Origin: Ischnura elegans
Taxonomy: Eukaryota > Arthropoda > Insecta > Odonata > Coenagrionidae
Reading direction: 5' to 3'
Length of the DNA stretch: 64,000 nt
NCBI RefSeq assembly: GCF_921293095.1
Contig: NC_060257.1
Location: forward strand, 58,750,968-58,814,967
This document shows, in pieces, positions 29,962 to 42,739 of the stretch. The notes below the pieces were generated by a model. It saw nothing but the letters and a program-made list of their open reading frames with translations, was not told the DNA's origin and made no database searches. The position numbers and the translations under genes are program-made. Within the stretch, counting starts at the first letter, position 1. Each line of letters begins with the position of its first letter.

Positions 29962-30910
29962 GGCTAGCTTGATTCAAGTGTGTCCATGTAAAGCTTGACA
30001 TTAGCTTGCTTGATTCAAGTTGGAATAGTCAAGCATCATGAAAGCCACATTTCAAATTCGAGTCAAGCTTGAAAATCCAGTAAGGGGTATAATGATAAGT
30101 AGATGTGATGATACGTTTATGAATAAATTGTACTGCTTAAACGAAATTTAGTTCACTCATTTTATCCTTTTCAAACTTGTTAATTGGTATTCAAACGAAA
30201 TGGAAATTTGATCAGGTGATTCAAACTTAATTTTCCAACCACAAAAATGCTCATCCATTCATACAACTTTTACTAGCAATTGACTGATCATCCAGTACAT
30301 GCATAATTTCATTTCCAGTAATGAACCCTATTTTCAGACAGTAAAACATTGATGTGAATAACATAAAAGCTGGAATTGGTGGGCTTGATTCAACCTTGAA
30401 CAGTGGCACTGACTCCATGGCGTCTGAGGGGGCCTGAGCCCCCTAAAAAATTCATTATAGGTGTGAGGGAACAATGCATCAGGCTTGTCGATTTTCCCCG
30501 GAGTGTCCAGATATCGAGATTTGAGTTATCAGGGTTCTAATTTTAATCATATGATTCTTTTAAAATGCTTAAAAAACTCACTACTTATAAAATTTCCCGG
30601 GTAAGATCCCCTGTTTTGGCCCTCCAATATTTTGTGTAAGTCGGCATCCCTGACCTTGAATTGTTAGTCTTGATTCCAGCAGGAATTGGTAGGCTTAAAT
30701 CCAGCTTAGTGTCATGCTTGTGACAAGCTTGCATGGTGAAGGCTTTTCCATATGATTCAAGCTTAAAATCAGCTGCCCAGACTGAATTGTGATACTTGAT
30801 TCAAATCAGCTCTTCGGCTTGAACTGTTATTCTTGATTCACGCTTGACTGACGATTTAGGTGAAATGGGAATCAAGCTTGATTGCAGCTTGCCTTGCTAT
30901 CTGGGATGCC
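29962..30910. repeat. TCAAGCTTGA-rich repeat region
   Basis: Dozens of CTTGATTC, AAGCTTGA and TCAAGC words occur in both orientations at about 29962-30100 and 30650-30905, the two ends of a roughly 950-bp block with a less repetitive middle. The layout copies that of the hAT MITEs here (subterminal inverted words). The ends (CTGGGCTAGCTTG and TTGCTATCTGGGAT) are only weakly complementary, so this is a tentative element. Confidence 0.45.
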
Positions 30911-31138
30911 ATATATATGAATCACTATCACCTGATTTTTCTTCCAGAGTCCCAATATTCCTGAAAATCTGAATTAATTCATTATTACTGCAAATATGAA
31001 CGGAAGGACGTCTTATAGCAAGATAAACTACGTCGTAATCAAGAAAATTAAATAAATCGATCGATGGTCGTCCCCCTAACTATTTTGAAAAAAATACCTC
31101 GAAAATCCTGCATTTTCTCATTGGATGAAGAAGATTGC

Positions 31139-31230
31139 TGCGCAGGCGCACTCAACCCTCTCGACCACTCGACCACTCTAAACCAATCACAGTAATTCAT
31201 GATCGTATTGATCGTATTGTTTTACATGGC
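31139..31230 (+). promoter_or_regulatory. Candidate TATA-less promoter
   Basis: TGCGCAGGCGCA at 31139-31150 matches the NRF-1/Ewg palindrome closely, and AACCAATCA at 31181-31189 is a CCAAT box in the + direction. A transcribed-looking GC-richer segment and a strong donor (ACCG/GTGAGT at 31300) follow. No TATA box is seen. This pattern is typical of a housekeeping promoter. Confidence 0.4.
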
Positions 31231-31268
31231 CGATCATGGCAGCATGGCGTTGATGGCGTTATGGCCGT

Positions 31269-31300
31269 ATGGCAGTCTGCGATTGCGAGTTGCGATACCG
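31269..31300 (+). CDS. Candidate exon 1 of a microprotein gene
   Basis: ATG at 31269 opens MAVCDCELRY and the exon ends in phase 2 at ACCG/GTGAGT. Five in-series ATGs precede or include it (from 31226). This one was chosen because only its frame continues through the next two exon candidates, giving a 50-residue product. The upstream ATGs make the start doubtful. I do not recognise the protein. Confidence 0.3.
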
Positions 31301-32123
31301 GTGAGTGGTAGAATATATACATTATTTACATTTCCTCGTGTAATCGAGCTGTTCCTACTATAGGCTACTGTTCCTTATATAGGCTGGTAAAGGCGATTTT
31401 TTAAAAATTTTAAGTGCTCAAGCGTTTACATTATGCCATGTGAAACGTTGGTGGAAAGTGAATGTGGTAGGTATTTCCGTGTCTTCATCGTATCTGCCAC
31501 ATTCATGGGATGTGTGTTTGTTAAGCCTTGTGTTATGCATTAACCCAATTGATAAGTTAACTTTAACAAAGCACTAAACCTACGGTCCGTAAAAAAAACT
31601 TGTGCACACGAGGCACTCTTATCCCTAAATTTTGTAAACGTGCCTCATGAGATTTTGAAAATTTCACACCATAAACACGATTCTTCAATTTTAATCATTT
31701 AATATTAACTAGCGGCAGTGGTTTAATCATGACATTTTATTCTTTCGATAATCTTAACTCTCACCGCCGGTAAAATGAAGATTCATGGTTTTTTGCATGC
31801 CTTTTGGGAAAAAAGTCTAATACTCGAAGACACTGCTTTTGTGTATCTGGAAGTCGGGCCATTACCCTAAGATGATGAAATCTTTATTGCAGTTTTATTT
31901 TTTGTTCTGCAAAAAATATGACGTGAAACAAGAGAGATGCACCTAACGACGATAAAAAATGTCTTATCAAATGCTGGCCATTAAAGGAAATGAAAACTGA
32001 AGTATATAAATATTAGAGTGAAATTTTGTAAGTCAATGCAAGACCTAGATAATAGCGAACCACTGTCTTGTTGAAAGCATCTGGGCACTGTTGGAACTCA
32101 GTAAAATTTGTTGAAATTTTCAG

Positions 32124-32202
32124 CGTTGTTATTAGGTTTATTGGAGATTTTGGTGGTTGCAATGTGCTGAAACAGTCATCATTAAGAAATGTGCCTCGTA
32201 AA
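32124..32202 (+). CDS. Candidate exon 2 of the microprotein gene
   Basis: The acceptor GAAATTTTCAG/C and the consensus donor AAA/GTAAGT bound 79 bp that are open in the needed frame (RVVIRFIGDFGGCNVLKQSS and onward to PRK). Phase 2 in, phase 0 out. The amino-acid composition and splice sites look genuine, but the family is unknown to me. Confidence 0.35.
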
Positions 32203-32398
32203 GTAAGTTCAAGGTGGACTTCTGGAGTTTTAACTCGTATTAGTCTTGTGCTTCATCGATAGGGGAAATTAGTTAATCCATGGTCAGAGGTGCTCATATG
32301 CTTTTTTTATAAGTAGAAGTTTTCTGGAAGCCATATTTTTATGCGATGTTCCGAAAAGATGCATCTGAAGTTCTTAATAAACTTATGAATTTTTGCAG

Positions 32399-32578
32399 GG
32401 TTGAGGTATGCTACTACTACTGGTTTCCTTCCTTGATGCGGAGACGTTCAAGATGAGAGATGAATATTTTGGGAAAGAATGGGGGAAGATAGAAGTCTAT
32501 GGAAAACACTTGATGAAATTCATCACCTGAGAAGTTTAGGTGGTGATTTTCCTGTTGCTCTATTTTCATTGAAAAGAG
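32399..32578 (+). other. Alternative or non-coding exon candidate
   Basis: TTTTTGCAG before 32399 and AAAAGAG/GTAAGT at 32578 look like an acceptor and donor, but no frame links it to both the preceding and the following exon candidates without a stop. It may be an untranslated or alternative exon, or chance. Confidence 0.25.
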
Positions 32579-33204
32579 GTAAGTTTCACGCCTTTAATAT
32601 TAATTTTCAAATGTGTCATCTTGTATCAATTTATGTTGTAGAAACTTATCTGCAAGCGAGTTAACAAAAAAATCGTATTTTGTAAAAAATAAACCTGTTC
32701 AGACCCTGATTAGTGGCTAGTGAAGTAGGAATCTATTGAAAGCTAATCCTTTCGGTTCCGGTGTCCATTGTGATAGAAATGATTTTAAATTTGCTGCTGA
32801 AATATATGAAAAGCATTATCATATATTTTTATAGTGTAGATTGTACAGTGAATCGATTACCGTATGTGTTTGGTCTCATGTTGTTAGAGCGGTTTGGTCA
32901 TAATGGGGGCTCATTTCTAAAATGCTATTCAAAGCATCAGCTGCTGATAGTCTGTATTCATAGGTATACAGTCTTTTTAAATACTCGTGACCTGTTTTAT
33001 TGACAGAATTTTTAAAAATTTGTTGCTTCAAATTCTGAGTAAGCTAGGCCAGTTCCATTAGAAGCTATTAGTTTTTAATATCTACCTTTAAGTCCATTCC
33101 TGTTGTAACAGAAAGTTGGAACATTATGTTTCACCGATGTATTTGTTAGCTTAATAAACTTGAATCCATCATATCTGCTTATATTTGGTAGGGTATTAGT
33201 AATC

Positions 33205-33374
33205 CTTATCCTCATACTTAGCCATCGTGTTTTCTTGTGCTTGAAAATTTTCACTTTTCATTTAATCACAAAAAATAGATATCACCATTTATACTCTAAA
33301 AGTGTGGAATATGCACTCCAGGAGTAATAATTTTTCGGAAATGGCAATAACAAAAAATAGGAAACCACCCTATT
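33205..33374 (+). mobile_element. MITE family C right-end fragment
   Basis: This is collinear with the right 170 bp of family C copy 1 and ends AGGAAACCACCCTATT. The left part is absent. Confidence 0.75.
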
Positions 33375-34933
33375 ACTCGCACATTTTTTACTTTGCTGAA
33401 GTCCTAAAAATCACATTTTCTGCAACAGAATTCCAAAATTTTCTGTGTGCCCCCTATTTTTGTGTTGCCATGGGATTTTCCCCAAAATCTCCGGTAAACG
33501 CCCTCCTTTTTCACCTTCCTGACTATGCTACTGCCTGGATGCATGCAATCATTTATAAGTTATTCAAAGTTTGTCCGGTAAATGATTTGATATGGAAAAT
33601 ATGCTTGGAATTGATTTTGAAAAAGAATCTTTGTGTGGATGAAGTTCCCTTTAGTTGAAGCATTACTATAAGAAACAGTGCTGAGTGTATGAGGGGAAAA
33701 GCTAGTTCTTTGAAACAAGCATGTGACCATGAATTTGTGGCTTCAGTGTCATTTGAGTGAGATTCATCTATGGTATTGGCCTAAGTGATTTCATGGCATA
33801 TCTTTCACCTTGCTATTATGTTTTCACACTGAGGGCTTTGCTGATGAGGAAGGGGTAGTACCAAGAGAGAACAGCAGTGAACTTGACGTTATCAAATGTA
33901 CTTTGCTGCTCTAGTTTGTCACTGAAAATGTGTGAGTCATGGGTGGCTGCATGGATTTTGGGCCCAGTGTCGAGACAATATTGCTACTCATTTGGAAGGT
34001 ATTGCAGACAATCCCTTCACAGAAAACCAGGACAATATCAGCTTCCACACTGAATTCGGCATCATTCGTGAAAATCATACTAAAGACATACAGGGAAAAT
34101 GCGTGAGGTTTGGCAATACTGATCCACAAGCAGATTCACGATGTTAACATAAGAATGTCCGAGAACGACTGAGTTTCCAAAGTGCTAGGGCACGCCTACT
34201 GTCTGCTGGTTGGCAAATGGAAAGTCACCTGTAGAGTAACTTTCTCTCTCCTCACCCCTACTTACTTTAGCCACACCAGCTCACCTGCACAGATTAAATG
34301 AACAGAGAGTAGATAGCCAGCAGAAGCCGGAAAATCATCAGCACTAATTGTGCATTTGTTGATTCAGTTTAATTCTAGAGAAATCTGTTTGGCACTGCAC
34401 AAATTAATTTAGGTGGTAGAGTGCTAGGATGAGCAATTCCTTAATTGCAATTAAACCCACCTTTGCTCTAACTTCTAATCTCTCTTTATCTGCTTCACTT
34501 TACCTCAACGTCATTACTTGATGGCTGTTGCATACCTGCTTCTGCTCTCTGATAATCCAATTTTTGATGAATTTGCCTATCTTCTTTTTAAACACGATGA
34601 AACCTTTGATCTCAATAATATTACATATCTGCTGTGGTGAATTCAATCCTCCAAATATTACCTGGGGTAATGAAGTGTGTGAAATTCATACCTATTACTA
34701 TCTCTGCATAGGATAAATGCTACTCCTTTGCTAAATTGTACCTGTAAAAGTTGCCCAATTAATGGCACACCTACACTTTGCATTTGAATAAACTGCATCA
34801 ACAAGCCCTTGTTCTACTTCCTCTTTTTTTAAACAAAGAGTAGTTACTTCATGGACCCCTAAACTGTCTGTATAAACTTGCTTTGAAATAATCTCTTTTC
34901 ACTATTGATTTTTTCCTACTTTCTTTGATGGTA
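33375..34933. other. No gene recognised
   Basis: AT-rich unique sequence. Open frames at 33302-33658 and 33932-34147 lack known motifs and splice context. Confidence 0.4.
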
Positions 34934-35700
34934 CAGTGAGTCCTCGTTCTACGTCACCCCGTTTAATGTCATTGTCTGATAACGTCACGAAAATTTTGTG
35001 ACCGTCATTCGTTCATCGCACCTTCGCTTCGCGATAACGTCAGGGCTTTTAAATTTCGCGCGAGAAAAAAATGCGAAGTGGCGGGCGTTGCAGGTTGTTC
35101 GTTTTGTTGGCGGTAATACAGTCAGTCTAAACGAAGTGTAAAACGGTGTGTTTATTGTTAATTTCGATTACGGTTTTAGCAAAATTTCTGAAAAATGAAT
35201 TCTTAGGTAGGTGCGCAAGGTTTTACTTGACAGAATGGTTTTCAGGAACCTAAAAAGTGATTTCAAGGAATTTTTCTGTGTAGAACTCGGAGTTTTTGTC
35301 GTCACTTTTATCGCCGTGTTCACAATAATTTTGGTTCCTGTAATTGCGATGATGTTTCAGCGATGATGATGCCCAGGCGACGCTCGCCCGGGCGACCACC
35401 ATAGCGAAGCCGAAAAGCAAATGCGGGAATTTACAAAAATGGAGAAGGATTTACGTCAGTGCTGCTATTGTCGTCGATGAAGACAGGAACTCATATTTAT
35501 GCCATAGCTTGGCATTCCCATCGTAAAAAATGCCCCAGATATGATACGCTAAATTTTTTTCGCGTAGGAATTGTGAGGTTTAGGAGCCGATATTCACTTT
35601 TTACATTGTTTCTTATGAGATATTATGTTTCGATTAACGTCATTTCGTTTATCGTCACATTTTTCAGGAACGGTAAGTGACGTTAAACGAGGACTCACTG
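34934..35700. mobile_element. pogo/Tigger-like MITE, 767 bp
   Basis: CAGTGAGTCCTCGTTCTACG and the right end CGTTAAACGAGGACTCACTG are inverted repeats, and TAACGTCA/TGACGTTA words fill the subterminal arms. The left flank is TA (34932-34933) and the right is TG, a one-base decay of a TA duplication. No transposase frame. Confidence 0.8.
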
Positions 35701-36242
35701 TGCTTGCATGTTTTCCTTTGGAGACAGTTTCTGCCCTGAAATCCAAGAACAATTAAGGTTTAAACCCTGGGTGTACAACTCTTTGTTCTGAGTTTCAGCT
35801 TGAGCTAAAAGAGCTCATATCTAATTTCTTGGGCTGCAGGATTTTTTTATAAAACAGTTGGTTATAATGCCTTTGCCGTGACCTTACTTATGGTTCAAAT
35901 TACATGTTAAAAGTCTGCAATCTTAATGATGACATTGTGGGATGTTTGCTTAATTAGCACTGCTGATATGCTGTGTTTTTTATTTAATTTTCTCAAGGTT
36001 GGCCTTTCACTTACAATAAAAGTAGAGGATGAATGATTTTCTGGGTCACAATGATGAAAGATTAGTTGGCCAACTTTGTTGATTGCTCAAAGTTATGATA
36101 TTTTTAAGTGTATGACCACCAGCAGGGCTATTCTGATAAAAGGGGCCACGTGCATGGCCAGCAGTAAGTTTTGTATGGCCTGACACGAAATTATCACTGA
36201 CATTGATTACTATCTCGAGAAGCTATACGGTATGGACCAGTA

Positions 36243-38253
36243 GGCCAGCGCTTATTTAAAAAAATGATCCGAAGTAAGAATTCGTGATCCGATTTAAGAA
36301 TTCGTGGTCTCAAAATGTGCGAATTGGTGAGAAAAAAATTATGGGGGATTTCATCTCAAATCAGGCAGAGGGGTGTCAGGTGACCATCACCGATTTCTCT
36401 GAAATTTATATATGTGAAAGCAGTATCCTTATGATGAATAATGATGCCTTTATCTCAGCTCAGAACCGAACCGTCATAAAGTTACCGTCCTTTGAACATT
36501 AGGGTGGGCCGAAAAAAGGTTTTTTTTCCTGATCAAATTTGCCCTGTGCGGGAAAGTTGCGAAATGATATAAGAATCTCGCACACAAAATTTTTTTCGAA
36601 TCGGATAATATTAACCACTGCCGCCCGAGCTCTAAAGTTTAAAATTTTGCGAAAAATCAGGCTGATTTCAGAATCAAACGGCTATGAAGACGAATTTTAT
36701 GAAAATATGGGATAATGGATAATATCAAAGAATGGATACATGTTTATAGTTTATAAAAATGAAATTTGAAGTTTTTTTCACAAAATCTATGGTTAAAAAA
36801 ATGTCTATGAATTAACAACAAAATTAGAGGATAGACCACCCGCACAACACAACTCATTTTTTCCTACATTTCTAAAACTCCATTTTGGGGGCTAAATTGC
36901 AGGTAAAATAATATTTATTTCGATTGAATTTCATTTCTTATCAAATAAGTCATCATATGGTAGTAAATAATCCCACAAAAAGTAATAATTTAGTAATTAA
37001 GTAATCTGTAATTAATAAAACCATAGCTCTCTCTGTAATCCACACAATCAAATAGGCTGTGACACTAACAAAATCAGATATAAAGACATACAGTACTCAA
37101 AATCTCACTATGAACGACTTCATCGTGTGCTTCCAAAAAACCTGGTGAATTTCTAAAATCACTGCAGTGTGTTTAGAAGAGAATGACATTAGTCTCGTTT
37201 ATACATCCACAAGGTCCATCGAATTGTTCCACATGGCCTAAAGTAGAAGACTTATGTAAAGTGCCATTGAAAAATACTCGGTGCAATTGCGACTCATTCA
37301 CAGTTTCCAGCCAGTAGCAGTGGGTGCTTGCATGCGTTGGATGCCATGGAAGTAAACAAGATTGAACTTGCTTTCACTCAATAGATGTAGCCAATCATTC
37401 AGATATGAACTTTTCACTGTTATGAATGCTAAGTAGAATGAAACTTCATTTTTATCCCCTTGAAGGTATGCAATCTTGGTGTAAAAGTCTAAAACATGCC
37501 TAACTTTGACATGCCTTAAAAAAAAAGGTATAATAATACTACCTTTTTTATTTTTTTAATTGAAAGCAGAACATTTAAACTACCCTCTCAGAAATTTTAA
37601 AGAAAATAAAAGGTGTCCTTTTTTAGTAATAAATTGTTAAATAATGACTAATTTTTATTGTTTAAACAAGTCCTATTTGTTTATTATTGCTTCAAATGAC
37701 TTGCAAGTTATGCCATAATGTGCATAAATGAATTCTCTTCAAAATGAAACAATAACCACTGCATTATAGGCCATGGTTCCTTAGTAATCAGCATTTATGT
37801 GATTTTTAATTTTTTACTCTGAGGCCTGACACTGCAATGTTCAAAGGACGGTAACTTTATGACGGTTCGGTTCTGAGCTGAGATAAAGGCATCATTATTC
37901 ATCATAAGGATACTGCTTTCACATATATAAATTTCAGAAAATCGGTGATGGTCACCTGACATGACCTGGCGGGCACCTTTGAGGTAGCATTTCGGCATGA
38001 AGGAATCAATAAATTTCAAAACGGTTGAAATTTTTACCAACATGACTTAAAAATGTCATGTTTTATCCGGGTTAAAAAACTCAACATTAAAAATAATTGC
38101 ATACAGATTCTATGGGCACCTTTAGGTGCCTCAGGCATGGCTATCCGGCATCGCACGAGCCTGGAAATTTTTTATAATTTTTTTCTCACCAATTCGCACA
38201 TATTGAGACCACAAGTTCTTAAATCAGATATTATCAAAAAATAAGCGCGGGCC
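36243..38253. mobile_element. TA-flanked element of 2.0 kb with long inverted ends
   Basis: GGCCAGCGCTTATTT at the left and AAATAAGCGCGGGCC (imperfect) at the right are flanked by TA (36241-36242, 38254-38255). Inverted homology continues inward in blocks: GGTCTCAAAATGTGCGAATT against its complement at about 38190-38210, and a roughly 125-bp block (36375-36495 against 37835-37965) that is nearly identical. The middle is AT-rich with no readable transposase. Probably a non-autonomous Tc1/mariner-like element. Confidence 0.7.
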
Positions 38254-40294
38254 TAATGGCCCAGCTTAAGTCTTAACACCCTTTCGTCTAGTGACTATGA
38301 AAGTTGTAATTAGCACTATAACTTAGGTTTACTTTTTTATAACACTGGTCATTTTTTTGAAAAGGTACATAGTTTTTTTCAACTTGGAAAAAAAATTAAG
38401 TCTCTTGTCAGTAACCAAACTAGGGTCTGATAAAGGATAAATTTGTATTTTCCTTAACCAGTGGTCTAGCAGCATTGGAAACTGGAAATATTGAAAAGAG
38501 TGAAAAGTGAAAAATCAAAGCCGAGAAGAAACAATAACCATTTTGTATTGTAATGTAATGATGATATCTGTGAATTGTTCTTGTATTGAATTAGTTCTCA
38601 CACTCTTCCTTTCCTCTCAAGGGTGTCACTATTGTCTCATGGGTAAAATCTTTCGCCTCCAAAAACCTAGAAATTCAGCCAATGCACAAAATCTAAAGAC
38701 GAAATTGAAGCTTATGAAATGAAATTTAAGGGTCATTTGCCAGTTTTATTATTAGATGCTTAAGTTTAGGTGCGTAGCTGTATATAATTTTAACTTCCAT
38801 TTATAATTATTATTCTTTCCTTGATTTGTAGACGGCATTTTTCCCATATGTTCTTAAGGCATTGACTTACTGAAGAATGCCTTACTGCCAAAAAAATCTT
38901 TGATATCCTCCCTCGTGAACCGGAGTGCAAAGAGAGCCTTAAGATATTAAACATTTCAATGTGGATATTTCAAGTTAACTACGGCTTGTTGAAACAAATA
39001 AGTGAGAAATCTGTCAGAAGATGTAGTGGAGAAACCAAATAGTCTGTTCTTCCGTTCATTTCACAAGAGCATCCATTTAAAAAGTATTTTCAACTCTTTA
39101 AACTATAAACGAACACTAATTACCTCTATAATCTCTGCCCGGGGAAGTGACGACTTCTTTTGATGCAAGGAAATATTAAATGACAATATCATCATCATAA
39201 GGAAATGGATTACACATCCCTTATTCTTCTCCTTTCCAAATGATAGTGACCTCTCTCTTCTATACATCTAGCCAATGCCCATTGAATGGGCATGTGCTCC
39301 TGTGCAATATTCATATTTTCTTTTAAAATTTGCTATATAATCAATGAGACTTGGTAAATTCCTTTTATAATTCCTTAGGCATGCAATGTTATTTCATATG
39401 GCAGGTCTTAATGTAGGCATTTAGGCCTTAGCTACCACCCAACTAGTGGCCTTTTGCTCAGATGAGAATTGCTCGAAGCCATACGTATCTCCCGAAGCTG
39501 TAGTTATGGTTGATTTCAGCTTATGGCATGGCCATATGATGAGTGGGATAGCCCTGCAGAAACCACCAAAATCATAATGTTTTGAATTTGGGGGTCAAGG
39601 TAAGACTCCCAGTATATCCTAAGTGGTGGCTTAGTGGGGCGTGTTATAACCAGTTTTTACGGTAACTAATCCATCATTCAGTGCTTAAGTTTAACCGTAA
39701 CATGCTGCAATGGCATTCCAGACCTTTCAGGGAAAAGTTGGGGCTATAATTCTACACTGTGCTGACAGTTAAAAAATTTTTATAATTTTTTTGATTTTTG
39801 GCAAAAAGTGATTCACGCACTCAGCGTAACTTTTATTACAAGTTTTAAAAGATCAGAAATTTTTGGGAAGGGTTTTGGGAGCTTATGTGTATTTGAAAAT
39901 CATGGGTAGATTAAATGTGTGGGTATGCATTTTGATCCCTAAAATTTTAGAGATTTAAGCATTGCTAATATTACTGTATCTGATTTTTTATGTACAAGTA
40001 GGAAAGTAATTTTCTACCAGCAAAGAGCCAACTTGGTCTTAATTGTTACTGGGAGCTGTGGTGCACTGGACTACATACTACTTCATGTGTGATTTTGTTT
40101 ACTGTTCATTTGTAGACATTTTTTACTTTTGTAGTGGTCCATTCTCAGTTGGTGTCTCACTCGTAGGGTAATACCTATTTTTTATTGAAGGCAATATATT
40201 TTAACTGGATACTAGTAAGAGTATTTTGATGCATGTGATTTGATAATCTTGATCAGAATTCTCAATTTGTTGTCATTTGTTGTTGCTTTTTCAG
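38254..40294. other. No gene recognised
   Basis: AT-rich sequence, probably intron of the candidate microprotein gene. No repeats beyond short runs were identified. Confidence 0.4.
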
Positions 40295-40336
40295 GTTGAG
40301 CTGGATGAGAATGGGTTTCTCAAATTCCTGTGGTGA
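40295..40336 (+). CDS. Candidate last coding exon of the microprotein gene
   Basis: The acceptor TGCTTTTTCAG before 40295 leads, in phase 0, into VELDENGFLKFLW and a TGA stop. With the two exons above it completes a 50-residue frame. The 8-kb intron between is full of transposons and may hide further exons. Confidence 0.3.
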   Translation, partial: VELDENGFLKFLW

Positions 40337-40539
40337 AGGTGAAAAGAATGCTGCCGTTGTAGTGGAAGTGATACTAAGAAGAAATCAAGTAAAATTTCCT
40401 TGTTGGCAGTCATCCTCCTTTGAAGCGACCAACTTCATGTTTTTTTTAAAATGTTAGAACACAACTCACATATTTGTAAACAATAATTTTTGGTATGAAT
40501 CAGTGTATTGAAAAATATGTTAAAAAATTGCTCTGTGGA

Positions 40540-41400
40540 GCTTGCTTTATTTCACCTTTGATACTCTGCCTCCTAGGATGCTCTTGTTCAATGAGTATCC
40601 TGTTACATTTTTAGTAATGTGCGGTAGCATTCTGCATAATGGAAACCTGATGGGTCCTATCAATAGGACATAGGTGGTAGGATAGGGCATAGGTGGTAGG
40701 ATAGGGCATAGGTGGTAGGGTAGGGCATAGGTGGCAGGATAGAAGATGGGCCTGGGTAAGGCCAGCTGTGCCCGCACCGCTTGCCGGTCGGATCGGTTGG
40801 ATGCCCAAGAAGGCTCATTAGGTTCAACGATCCCCCCTGTGCATGCATTTATGGACCTCTGCTTCGACTTCAACACCTTCCAAATTTCTCCCTTCTGAAC
40901 GCCTTTGCGTTCTAAAGTGCCTTTTCCCGGGATGCGGCTATCTCCACTGCTCGGGCGAAAAACTTTCATCCTCCAAGTTTAATGGATGGTCGTTGAATCC
41001 CTGAGACCCAGGACAAACTGATCTCCTAAGACCTTGTCCAAGAATCCGCCGTATGTGCAGTGATGCGACCTGCGTAGGCCAGCCGAAAACTTGGGGACGC
41101 TCTTACCTTTCCCTTGTATTCTTTGATACAGATTGTGCCTTTCTGTAGTTTCTGACTTTTGAGGATTAAAATGGTTCCTCAGTTTGCTCTTAATCTCTGC
41201 TAGCGAAGGCTTTTTGGGCTCTCACAAGTTACGAACCACTTTGTAAATCTCCTTCCCAATGGACGAAATGATGACACTTTTTTCTCCTTTTCGTGCCATT
41301 CTTCATCGCCTAAGTCCATGACTATCAAGTATTCATCTAGTCCATCTTCATACGAATCCCAGTTGTCCACCCCAACACAATTATTTCTTCAGAATCAAGC
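40540..41400 (-). pseudogene. Ty3/gypsy gag remnant
   Basis: Read on the - strand from 41400, segments in shifting frames match the gag capsid pattern of Ty3/gypsy elements: YEDGLDEYL near the start, then LAEIKSKLRNHFNPQKSE, HNLYQRIQGKG, a DQFVLGLRDS-type block and PEQWRIAASREKA. Several frameshifts and stops break it. The C-terminal part contains a 19-bp minisatellite. Zinc knuckle and pol are not contiguous. Confidence 0.6.
40669..40742. repeat. 19-bp minisatellite, about 4 copies
   Basis: The unit CATAGGTGGTAGGATAGGG is repeated with one or two changes at 40669, 40688, 40707 and 40726, inside the gag remnant. Confidence 0.9.
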
Positions 41401-42730
41401 TCCGGAATGCACCTTATTTACTTCGATTTGAATCGATCCATCTTCTGTGCAGTCATCACGCAACTTGTCACGAGAGCAAATCGCACTTTATGGCCACTGC
41501 CTCGAGGTCCCCTATTACCCATAATAGTCGCAAAATGGGTACGACGCAAGTCGTTTGATGTGAGGGGAAGGAGCCATTGTGACAGTTGCCATTCTTGATA
41601 TGTTATAACAACCCTGATTAAATAAACCGCTTTAATTTGGCAAGCGAATGGTACACCAGCACACAGGACACGTCCATCCTTGTCCATGACTACAATCTGA
41701 GAGAGCGTTCAATTCACCAGTTCCCACCACGCCACGCACGTGGCGCCACAGTCGGGACAACTGACATACGATAACATCACACAGCAGACCGTGCATAGCA
41801 ACTCTCTTCCCCTCCATCTTTACAATACAAAAGCACAAAATATTTACACATTAGGCAAAGCCTACTCATAATGAATGATAGTTATTAATCAGATCAAAAC
41901 AGGCTTTTAGGGCAGTACAAATCATCTAGATGAGCTGGAGGTTTAAGTGTCCGGCAAGGCCGAGACGAATTTGGCTCTGTAGCTGCGAGTCTTCCTCCAG
42001 GGTTATCACGGGGTGGAGACTCTTCGAGCAGAGGATTTTGTATGGCCACCGAAGTAACCACCTCAATTAAAACAATAACAAAGACTATTTTCCGTTTAGC
42101 AAGTTAATATACAGAGTTCAGTGCACAAAATAATGCCGGTTGGTGTGGTTGCATCATGTGCGTGCAGCTTGAAGTTCACGGTCAGACTCTTCGGAGTCAT
42201 GGCGGTACCCAGTCACCGGCCTGGGTCGCCATAATTGACCCACGCTCCTGACTGGACGGCACGTAACCTTGCCGATCTTACTCCCGAGAAAAAATGACTC
42301 GTTTTTGAGGCTGCGGTGAAAGTCAGAACTAAGTGGCAGCACTCCGCCCAGGCAGACGGCATTATGGCATTGAATAGCATGCAAATCAAGGAAAACCCTG
42401 GAGAATATGTTGGATTCCAGAGAAATAAGGCCAAATGTGATTATTTTAAATTTGATAACTACTCTTTCATGTGAACTGTAAAAGCTTACGCTGGGATTTT
42501 AACACTCCTGTACGTTAATATAGTGAATTATATGCTGGTATGTCTTGCCCTTAGGCGACAAATTTGTAACTGTTAAAGTATGCCTTGAAGCAATGAGTAA
42601 ATAATGGAAACTATATACGACAAACGAACGGATTCTCATAATAGTAAGGTGATGTTTACGTAAATAATGCAAGAGTCAGAAACTAAATATTTGTCACAAT
42701 AGATGCATAGAGCAAATTTGTCAGATAAGG
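41400..42730. other. Degenerate sequence next to gag, unassigned
   Basis: It contains - strand open frames (41838-41632, 41687-41418, 42384-42154) without motifs that I recognise, possibly upstream parts of the gypsy element. Confidence 0.3.
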
Positions 42731-42739
42731 CAATGGAAG

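Noticed and set aside
28093..29967. Open frames in the tandem array as real genes
   Set aside because: They cover both strands, repeat with the DNA units, lack start context and splice structure, and are explained by GC-rich repeat composition.
33302..34147. Open frames 33302-33658 and 33932-34147 as exons
   Set aside because: No flanking splice sites of adequate quality and no recognisable domain. The first one begins inside a MITE end.
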